Below are positions 43,688-50,881 of a DNA stretch of 64,000 bases, one piece after another. The stretch covers positions 1 through 64,000 of the forward strand of contig DAOOVO010000009.1 in the NCBI GenBank assembly GCA_035370245.1, written 5' to 3'. A model generated the notes under the pieces. That model was given only the letters and a program-made list of their open reading frames with translations, made no database searches and was not told the origin of the DNA. Position 1 is the stretch's first letter. Every line of letters begins with the position of its first letter. The stretch is from Pseudobacteroides sp035370245. Its GTDB lineage: Bacteria; Bacillota; Clostridia; Acetivibrionales; DSM-2933. Position numbers and translations under genes: made by a program.

Positions 43688-44125
43688 TTGGTTGAATTAA
43701 AAGGTGTCTATAAAAGCATTGAGGGAAATTCCATACTGAAGGATATAAACCTCAAGCTGGAAAAGGGAAGTATTTTCTATACATTGGGTTACTTAAATAA
43801 ACCGGGTTCATATGGACTTGGAGAAACTTTGATACGCTGCCTGATTTACATTGTATTGATTGCAATTGTATTTTTCATGTCAGTGCATATATTTAAAAAA
43901 AGCAGATATGAAAAGTTGGGGCATATAGCCACTGTGAGCGGTATGGAGAAGTTTTATCAAGGAGTTATATCATATTCTATAAGCTTTCTTGTGTTTGTGC
44001 TTGTATTGGTGATAGAAGGCAATATAAGAATTGATTGGGCAGTCCTGTTTTGCATAATTATACCGATACTGTTGTATTTTTTACTTGGCAGGATTATCGG
44101 AAGATACAACAGCCGTATGAGTTAG
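43688..44125 (+). pseudogene. Collapsed ABC transporter: ATPase start fused to permease end
   Basis: The frame from TTG 43688 begins as an ABC ATPase (LVELKGVYKSIEGNSILKDINLKLEKGSI) but breaks off before the Walker A motif. It then continues in frame with a permease-like region of two or three membrane segments (IRCLIYIVLIAIVFFMSV, ISYSISFLVFVLVLVI, ILLYFLLGRIIGRY). About 200 ATPase residues and the permease N-terminus are missing. This looks like an in-frame deletion fusing the two partner genes of the YtrA-type operon. The product could not hydrolyse ATP. Confidence 0.75.
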
Positions 44126-44836
44126 GAAGAGCGGGTAACGGAAATACAAAAATTGCCGAAATGATATTCCAATTCGGACTTACACCAGACGATGCAGGTA
44201 ATTATGAGAACAATCCTGTGGAAATAGCTTTAAGATACAGTAAAATTGATACTGCCATTTACTTGATAAATAAAGGAGTAAAACCCGAGGGCCTTGGCTA
44301 TTGTTCTATTTTACTATTTAGATTCTCAAATATCCGAAAAAAAGAAGTTGGAACTGATAGATGCAGTGATTAAAAGCAATCCCGATATGGATCAAAATGA
44401 GTGGGGAGTTGTTCTGGCATTTGCTGCTGATACGGGAGATATTACTCTCGTGGATAAAATACTTGAAAAGTGTGAACCAATGATTGTCAATGCAGGCCTT
44501 AAAACGTGGCTTACATATAATACACCTTTTAATATAATACCCAAATTTGACAGAAAAATGTTGGATTATCTCTTTTCAAAGGGAGCGGAGCCGAAAAGCC
44601 GAGAAGCATATGAAGCACTTATTTATGCATTGAGAGGACTTGACATTGAGATGGTAAAATACTTTCTGGATAAAGGTGTTCCTGTGAATGATTTAAGCAG
44701 AATGAATGTACTGACTGAAGCAGTCCGGATAGGTAATCTTGAAATAGTAAAGCTTCTTATTGAAGGAGGTGCAGATGTCAACAGAAATAGAGTAGCAAAA
44801 TTTTTTGGATATGATTTAAATTTTGAAGGATTTTGA
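44112..44836 (+). pseudogene. Ankyrin-repeat protein gene, frameshifted
   Basis: Two overlapping frames share one ankyrin-type protein. The first (to about 44290) reads AGNGNTKIAEMIFQFGLTPDDAG and ENNPVEIALRYSKIDTAIYLINKGVKPEG; the second (from about 44294) continues with DMDQNEWGVVLAFAADTGDITLVDKIL, then KMLDYLFSKGAEP and EAVRIGNLEIVKLLIEGGADVN, ending at 44836. Joining the frames near 44292 gives a continuous repeat protein, so there is a single frameshift or sequencing error. The N-terminus is lost at the boundary with the ABC remnant. Confidence 0.7.
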
Positions 44837-44861
44837 CTTAGCCAATATATAGAAATTTTGA

Positions 44862-44906
44862 TAAGAAAAGAGTGTTGCTCGACTTAAATAGCTTTGCAAC
44901 ACTCTT
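44862..44906. terminator. Terminator hairpin between ankyrin remnant and cellulase gene
   Basis: AAGAGTGTTGC (44868-44878) pairs with GCAACACTCTT (44896-44906). On the minus strand a TTTTCTT tail follows, so it ends the cellulase transcript. Confidence 0.8.
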
Positions 44907-44925
44907 AATTATTTCACATTATTAT

Positions 44926-46332
44926 TTAATAAGTATAATTGAATTTCAAAGCTATCATGATAACATCGCTCATATTGATTGAACCGTCTTTATTTATATC
45001 ACATTTTTCAATGTAATTGCCGGAACCTCTTGTTGCATTGAAGCATGTAGCTAAAAGAATAACATCTGCCATATTAACGGATCTGTCTCCATTAACATCT
45101 TCTACCACTCTATTGCTTGACTGTGTTGGAGTAGGAGTAGGAATTGAAGTAGGAGTTGGAGTAGGTGATGATGGAGTGTATTTCAAAGGATTTGGGAAGT
45201 TTCCTGTTAAGTGGAGCAAAATCATCATTCTCAAGCTGTTTCCATAGTAAGACCAGGGTGAAGAATAATCATCCTTTGTCTTTAATGTTTCATTGTACAT
45301 TTCTTTAGCAAAACCGGCATCAAAACCTGTCATGGCACCTGAAGCTATACAAGATACAAAGGTTGACGTATAGTTGTTGCTTATCTTGTTACCGGATACT
45401 GTATAACCGTCACCAATATTTGATATACCATTATTTTTAAAGAATTTGGTCATAGCATCACAAATGGATTTTGCCTGTGGTGTTCCATACCAGCTGTAAT
45501 CTATCGCAATTCTCCATGGAGTACGAATAGCATCATATTTGAAGTCGTATCCCTGACCGCTAGCCGGTGTACCTTGTGCCGTACACCAGTCGGGAACCAA
45601 TCCTGTATTGCTGTTTCTGCACTTGTCGAGTATTTCATAGCATTTATCTGCAACTTTAAGCCAATTCTGATCTCCTGTAAACTCAGCATAAACCCTGTAA
45701 TAACCGGGTGCGAAGTATGAAGGATTTGTTACGTTTGAGCCTCCCCACATGTCCCCAGGCTTTAAAACATATGTACCCGGTTCAACTTCTTTATTCATCA
45801 TATTATTTATAAGTGCTTTAGCATCTGCTTCGTAAGAATTGCCCCATTTTTTTGTTGCAAATATAAGGGCTATAGCCATATCTTCTTCTGCGTCAGTAGC
45901 TGCACCACTGCCACCTGTACCAACAAAGTTTCCGTTTGCATCAACTTGCCAGCCCATAAGACCGTTGGAGTTGAAATGTGCTTTTGCATATCTCCAAAGG
46001 CCGTCAAATGTGGTTCTGTCATCAAAGTAAACAGCAAGAATCATACCGTAACCTATACCTTCCGATACGGTATCATAGCTGTCGGATGAGCCTCTTTGAA
46101 CTCTAAGGTTTCCACCTGCACCGTTTGATGTTACACGGGCAGCTTTCCACTGATTGTATTCATTGAGAAGCATTTCGTTGGCTTGTGCCTGGTTATCGGC
46201 CTGAGAACTTAAACCGGCAGTATAAGTTACATTATAAGGAAATGATAAATCTGCTGCATTGCTGACATTAACAGTAACAATTGAAGATACTATTAATGTG
46301 CAAATTAAGAAAAATAAACCTAACTTTTTCAT
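44926..46332 (-). CDS. Cellulosomal GH8 endoglucanase with dockerin
   Basis: The 468-residue secreted enzyme has a signal peptide (about residues 1-26), a GH8 catalytic domain (about 30-385) with the proton-donor Glu91 in VSEGIGYGM, Asp147 in AATDAEEDM and FKYDAIRTPWRIAIDY holding the probable base. A Thr/Pro-rich linker follows, then a dockerin with two calcium-binding repeats (DVNGDRSVNMADVILLA and DINKDGSINMSDVIMIA). GH8 enzymes cut beta-1,4-glucans; the dockerin plugs the enzyme into a scaffoldin. The M-A-D-V/M-S-D-V pattern is closer to type II-like dockerins than to the classic type I. A 700-base leader with inverted repeats lies upstream. Confidence 0.95.
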   Translation of the reverse strand: MKKLGLFFLICTLIVSSIVTVNVSNAADLSFPYNVTYTAGLSSQADNQAQANEMLLNEYNQWKAARVTSNGAGGNLRVQRGSSDSYDTVSEGIGYGMILAVYFDDRTTFDGLWRYAKAHFNSNGLMGWQVDANGNFVGTGGSGAATDAEEDMAIALIFATKKWGNSYEADAKALINNMMNKEVEPGTYVLKPGDMWGGSNVTNPSYFAPGYYRVYAEFTGDQNWLKVADKCYEILDKCRNSNTGLVPDWCTAQGTPASGQGYDFKYDAIRTPWRIAIDYSWYGTPQAKSICDAMTKFFKNNGISNIGDGYTVSGNKISNNYTSTFVSCIASGAMTGFDAGFAKEMYNETLKTKDDYSSPWSYYGNSLRMMILLHLTGNFPNPLKYTPSSPTPTPTSIPTPTPTQSSNRVVEDVNGDRSVNMADVILLATCFNATRGSGNYIEKCDINKDGSINMSDVIMIALKFNYTY

Positions 46333-47036
46333 TTTAAATGATTTCCCCTTTCAAAATTCAATTTAATCTAATCTACACTCCAAATAAAATAAAATTAATA
46401 TTGTACACAAATATACTTAAACCTCGTATGTTAAAAGTGATTATAAATCACATTTAACATGATAAATAAGCTTTGGCTTATTTATGACTATCTTTTTACA
46501 CCTCCTACTCTGAATAAATAAAATAAAAAATAATTATGTTAAAATCATCACGCTTATCCACATTTAAGTAATTGTGTTAGCATAATAAATAATGATTTTA
46601 ACTTAAAAGCGGGCTTACAAAGCTTAATGATTACTTTGCATGTTAAGGAGTGTACATTAACATAACCCGTCTCTTAATCTTTATAATATCCTTATATTTG
46701 TTAATAATACCATAAATAGTTTATAAATGGAACAGAATAAAGTGCAATACACGTAACAGTGGAGAATGCAGATTTATTAGAAAGAATACAGCATAAATAG
46801 TTAATTGCATAAAATGGATGTATTTGAAGTATATTTTAGAATAATATACTTTAACAAATAAATCAGCGGATTTAAGTACTGCAAATTCGTGCCTTTCATA
46901 ATTAATAAATATAAGTTATGTAAATATTCACTTTAAATAACTATAGTACCTATTAGGTAATGTATAGATTTATCATTTTGTATAAATTAATTTTATCATA
47001 AAAAATATAAGGACAAAACCATTAAATGAAAAAATG
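46333..47036 (-). other. Gene-free leader of the cellulase gene with inverted repeats
   Basis: About 700 bases with no gene. Three inverted repeats stand out: ATGTTAAAAGTGATT (46428-46442) with its near-match at 46446-46460 (14 of 15 pairs), ATAAATAAGC (46462-46471) with GCTTATTTAT (46476-46485), and GTTAAAATCAT (46538-46548) with ATGATTTTAAC (46592-46602). They may be operators or mRNA structures of the cellulase leader. A GGAGG-like word sits in the leader without a start codon. Confidence 0.6.
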
Positions 47037-47510
47037 TTAAACATTATTCCATTTTGAATATGGATTTTTGGTTAAACTAGAGTTATAATACTTTGACTCG
47101 CCTGTTACCTCTTTGCCGATCCACTTTGGAATAGAGAACTGCTGATTTTCACTATCTAATTCTATTTCGGCAACAACAAGTCCTTCATTTTCTCCATGGA
47201 ACTCATCTATTTCCCAAACAAATCCTTCATAACTCACTTTATATCTGTGCTTTTCAATTATGGGCTTTGTGCATAGAGTTTCCAACATTTCCTCCGCATC
47301 ATTGAGCGGTATTTCATATTCGTATTCTGCTCTTTTTATTCCTATATGGGGTCCTTTTATTGTGATGTAGCCTTTAGAGCCTGCTATTCTTACTCTAACA
47401 ACCTTTCCGTTGCCCGAGCATATGTAGCCTTGCTTGTAAAGTACACCTTCAGAATCATTTTTGTAGTCGGTACCTTTTAAAAGAAACTTTCTTTCTATCT
47501 CACTGCCCAT
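47037..47510 (-). CDS. CYTH-domain protein (probable tripolyphosphatase)
   Basis: The 157-residue protein starts GSEIERKFLL, the ExExK signature of CYTH/triphosphate tunnel metalloenzymes, and has the charged strands VVRVRIAGSKGYITIKG, AEYEYEIPL, KHRYKVSYEGFVWEIDEF and LVVAEIEL that line the tunnel. These enzymes usually hydrolyse triphosphates such as inorganic tripolyphosphate. GGTGTG precedes the ATG. An attenuator-like hairpin lies about 130 bases upstream. Confidence 0.9.
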   Translation of the reverse strand: MGSEIERKFLLKGTDYKNDSEGVLYKQGYICSGNGKVVRVRIAGSKGYITIKGPHIGIKRAEYEYEIPLNDAEEMLETLCTKPIIEKHRYKVSYEGFVWEIDEFHGENEGLVVAEIELDSENQQFSIPKWIGKEVTGESKYYNSSLTKNPYSKWNNV

Positions 47511-48468
47511 AATGTCACACCTTTCATAAAGCTCATCATCAATAATCCAACATTTAGATTTAGCAAACTTGTTAAAAAATTGTTATAGATTAAAAATGAT
47601 TATATTTATATCATAAATAATATTTATTTATTCCCAAAATGATAAAAAAATACCCGTGCATTCTATTTGAGAAGGGAGAATGCAACGGGACATAGGGGAG
47701 TAACTAGTTAATAATTACTCGTGTATAATATATAATATATTTAAAAAAAAATAAATACTTTTTTTAAAAAATGCAGAAAACGACAAGAATTTCACCAAAA
47801 TGCAACAGATTGTATTGATTTTTACTATGATTTTGGGAAGGAGCAACAGTTTGTTAATACAGATAAAGGGAAAATTGATATCTTTAGGAAATTCTAAAAG
47901 GCGTTAATAGTAGGTCATATCTATGTGTACTAAGTAAGTTGACTCTAGTTGGATGAATAAATTGTTATTAATTAACAAACAACCGATTGATTTCTTCTTA
48001 AGATACTATTATTAATTGATGTCACTTTTGTACTTCATAATACAAATTTATCTTTTTGTATACTGTAAAATACTGCTGAAGCTTTTGCTGCTTTTTTGAT
48101 AAATCTAAAAACAATACTGATTAACAAAGCGAATGAATCCACAAGATAACTAAATTAAGTCAATTTTCGTTTTGATAACATTTGTTACAAAAATAATAGT
48201 ACGATTAATGAAAACTTTTTACAAAGATATTATATCATCAAATAATATATATTGCTATAGTATTTTTTATACCATATCAAAAAATATTATCTTTATTTTT
48301 TGACTTTATCATCTATATAAATTAAAATAATAGTTGTTTTAAGATGCGTATACCAATTTCAAAGACAATGTATTAAATATGATTAATAGTGTATTTAATG
48401 AAAATATTAAAAACACTTTGATATTAAAAATACTTTGCAATTTAATATATTTAGGTAGGAGACTGGTT
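47511..48468. other. Long gene-free region between CYTH and DUF89 genes
   Basis: About 960 AT-rich bases. A terminator-like hairpin on the minus strand lies at 47642-47689. The 14-mer TAGGGGAGTAACTA (47693-47706) sits beside it, with GAGTAA/TTACTC pairing nearby. Short open stretches around 47815-47900 and 48080-48130 could be gene relics but have no recognised product. Nothing else was found. Confidence 0.5.
47642..47689 (-). terminator. Terminator-like hairpin upstream of the CYTH gene
   Basis: On the minus strand CCCGTTGCATTCT pairs with AGAATGCACGGG (one bulged base), followed by TATTTTTTT. No gene lies just upstream on that strand, so it looks like a leader attenuator or the end of a small RNA. 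Confidence 0.65.
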
Positions 48469-49332
48469 ATGAGAGTAGAAGCAGATTGCATTCCCTGTTA
48501 TCTGAAACAGGGGATATCGACATTAAGGATAGCGGGAATCCCGGATAGAGAAATAAGCAAAATAATAAACAGCGTACTTGGAATTGTTGGTGAATTGAGT
48601 TTGGATGGAATACCCGGATACAATTCTACAATTGTTCTAAAGAAGATATATGACATTATAGGTATTGCCGATCCATATAAAGAAGCGAAGATTAAGTGGA
48701 ATAAATATGCATTGGGGCAATACGGATTGTTCCGCAAGCTCGTGGAAGAATCGGAAGACAGACTGCATAAAGCGTTTAAAATTGCAGTAGCTGGAAATAT
48801 TATCGATATGGGAATCACTCCTGATTTTGATGTTGATTTGGCCATGAATGAAATCACAGACAGGGAATTTGATTTGGATGATTATACCGAGCTTAGGACT
48901 ATGCTTGATGGAGCCAAAAATATTATGATTATTGGTGATAATAGTGGAGAAATAGTATTTGATATGGTTCTTGTGGAGGAATTTAAGAGGCTTGGACTTA
49001 ATGTAGTGTATTCTGTTAAGGGAGGTCCCATGTTAAATGATTCTACAATGGAGGATGCAGAACAGGTAGGATTGACCTCTATCTGCGAGGTAGTGGATAC
49101 AGGTAATGATTTGTTGGGAGTTGTATTTGAAAAGAGCTCGCCAAAGTTTATAGAAGCTTTTGAAAAGGCAGATATCATTATATCCAAAGGACAAGCTAAT
49201 TTTGAGTCTCTTGAGGGTGACAAAAGAGCTGGAGATAAGACATTCTTTGTTTTAAGAGCTAAATGCCCTTTAGTTGCTAAATGCCTTGGTGTAAATTTTG
49301 GGGATATTGTTTTAAAGAGAAACAGGAGTTGA
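48469..49332 (+). CDS. DUF89 (damage-control phosphatase-like) protein
   Basis: The 287-residue protein begins MRVEADCIPCYLKQG with the paired cysteines of bacterial DUF89 proteins and has IMIIGDNSGEIVFDMVL (metal-binding Asp-Asn pair near residue 172), YSVKGGPMLNDSTMEDA, and SKGQANFESLEG near the end. Family members remove phosphate from damaged metabolites such as sugar phosphates. A longer frame starts at 48379, but TAGGAG lies seven bases before ATG 48469. The stop overlaps the next start by one base. Confidence 0.9.
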   Translation: MRVEADCIPCYLKQGISTLRIAGIPDREISKIINSVLGIVGELSLDGIPGYNSTIVLKKIYDIIGIADPYKEAKIKWNKYALGQYGLFRKLVEESEDRLHKAFKIAVAGNIIDMGITPDFDVDLAMNEITDREFDLDDYTELRTMLDGAKNIMIIGDNSGEIVFDMVLVEEFKRLGLNVVYSVKGGPMLNDSTMEDAEQVGLTSICEVVDTGNDLLGVVFEKSSPKFIEAFEKADIIISKGQANFESLEGDKRAGDKTFFVLRAKCPLVAKCLGVNFGDIVLKRNRS

Positions 49333-49631
49333 TGGATTTGAATTCCAAAATTAGGGATGAAAATACAGATAAGCTTTTTGAGGCCATATTGTTGTTGAAG
49401 AATGTAGATGAATGCTACAGTTTTTTCGAGGATTTATGTACAATATCTGAGATTAAAGCACTGGCTCAGAGGCTGGAAGTAGCCAAGATGTTGAAGAATG
49501 GGATAACATATACCGAAATAGCCGAGAAAACAGGAGCCAGTACCGCTACAATCAGCAGAGTTAACAGGTGTTTGAATTATGGTGCGGACGGTTATTCCAT
49601 GATCATTGAAAGGCTTGAAAAACAGGTATAA
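49332..49631 (+). CDS. YerC/YecD-type TrpR-like regulator
   Basis: The 99-residue protein is a TrpR-superfamily DNA-binding protein: LLKNVDECYSFFEDLCTI, then EIKALAQRLEVAKMLKNGITYTEIAEKTGASTATISRVNRCLN, a classical helix-turn-helix with the ATISRV recognition helix. The ATG overlaps the DUF89 stop by one base, so the genes are coupled; a TTG six bases on is a second candidate start. Targets unknown. Confidence 0.9.
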   Translation: MDLNSKIRDENTDKLFEAILLLKNVDECYSFFEDLCTISEIKALAQRLEVAKMLKNGITYTEIAEKTGASTATISRVNRCLNYGADGYSMIIERLEKQV

Positions 49632-49751
49632 AACTACAAATAATATATATTAATATTCTTTTTGCTTGATTAAATTCAATTATTCAGGTATTATAACATT
49701 ATACATCGAAGTATATGTGAGTAATTATTTAGTGATATTGAGGGTTGGTAT

Positions 49752-50180
49752 ATGTTCAAGAAGCTGTTTATAAGCCTTATATTATTATCGGCATTGACTA
49801 CCGATGGGGTTGTTGTTTTTCCGGCAGCCTATTATGACATGCTTGTTTTTATTGACAGCCGATCCAATGTATTGGATGCATTAGATGAAGCACAACCAAT
49901 ATCACCAAAGTGTGACTCTGAAGGCATTGCATATGGTGATGCTGCAAATTGTACTTTGATGAACAATGGATTTTATATCAGGTACAGTACTGCATTTGAT
50001 TTTAAGGATCCTTTTCTCAAAAAGGGTTTATTTTGCGGAACTGAAATATATTCTATAAAAGATAATTTAGATGAAGAAATAACAGATTTACAATACACTT
50101 TTGTAATATCTGGTTATAAAAATAAAAGTCTCGTCGTTAATTATACCGACTCATCACCGCCTATTTGCCATACAGTATGA
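49752..50180 (+). CDS. Secreted hypothetical protein
   Basis: The 142-residue protein has a probable signal peptide (about residues 1-26, ending FPAAYYD) and no recognised domain. It has four cysteines after the signal, at spaced positions, which could form disulphides. No relation to neighbours is evident. Confidence 0.5.
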   Translation: MFKKLFISLILLSALTTDGVVVFPAAYYDMLVFIDSRSNVLDALDEAQPISPKCDSEGIAYGDAANCTLMNNGFYIRYSTAFDFKDPFLKKGLFCGTEIYSIKDNLDEEITDLQYTFVISGYKNKSLVVNYTDSSPPICHTV

Positions 50181-50282
50181 TCATGCTGTGTGCATCTCTT
50201 ATATTGTTTTTTTAACAACAATTTAAATTAATATTTAAGTGTTTTTTAGCAGTGCCAATTATAGCAGCTATGGAGTGATTTT

Positions 50283-50849
50283 ATGCTATACCTTATTGTT
50301 ATTGTTTTAGGAGCGGTTTTAGGAATGCTTGCTAAAGGCAGGATTTCCAATATTCTGGATCTTAAGATTGAAAAATTATGGCTTCTTTTGATAGCTGTAT
50401 TTGTTCAAATTGCAATAAGGGGATTAGTTTTAAAAGGATTGGTTGATGCTGCAGATTATAGTTTGATAACCCAGGGAATTTCATTTTCTCTCCTGCTGAT
50501 AGTGCTATGGTATAACAAGCGGCTATTGGGAGTGTTGGTTATTGGTTTAGGCAGTCTTGCCAATATGTTGGTCATGATGCTTAATGGAGGCTTAATGCCA
50601 ATAAGCGGCCAATTGCTTAAAGAATATGAAACTTTCTCATGGGGGATGGAGTTTTTAAATAACGGCTCCGATGGCAGGCATATACTTATAAATGAAGGCA
50701 CAAAGCTTGCCATATTGTCCGATATTATTAAGATGCCTCCGTTTTTGGGATGGCTTATGCCTATCGTAAGCATTGGTGATTTAATTATAGCAGTTGGAAT
50801 TTTTTTGCTGGTATTTTTGACAGTTAAAGGTTCTAAAGTTAAGCGTTGA
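50283..50849 (+). CDS. DUF5317-family membrane protein
   Basis: The 188-residue protein has about four membrane segments, including IVIVLGAVLGMLAKGRISN and LWLLLIAVFVQIAIRGLVL, with a GGLMPISGQLLKEYE and KMPPFLGWLMPIVSIGDLIIA in between. This pattern recalls DUF5317 proteins of unknown function in clostridia. It lies between the secreted hypothetical and secA, on the same strand. Confidence 0.75.
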   Translation: MLYLIVIVLGAVLGMLAKGRISNILDLKIEKLWLLLIAVFVQIAIRGLVLKGLVDAADYSLITQGISFSLLLIVLWYNKRLLGVLVIGLGSLANMLVMMLNGGLMPISGQLLKEYETFSWGMEFLNNGSDGRHILINEGTKLAILSDIIKMPPFLGWLMPIVSIGDLIIAVGIFLLVFLTVKGSKVKR

Positions 50850-50881
50850 TAATTGTCTAAATTGGAAAGGATGATATCTTT

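Noticed and set aside
46496..46510. Leader peptide behind a GGAGG site on the minus strand in the cellulase leader
   Set aside because: No start codon follows at a usable distance; GTG is followed at once by a stop.
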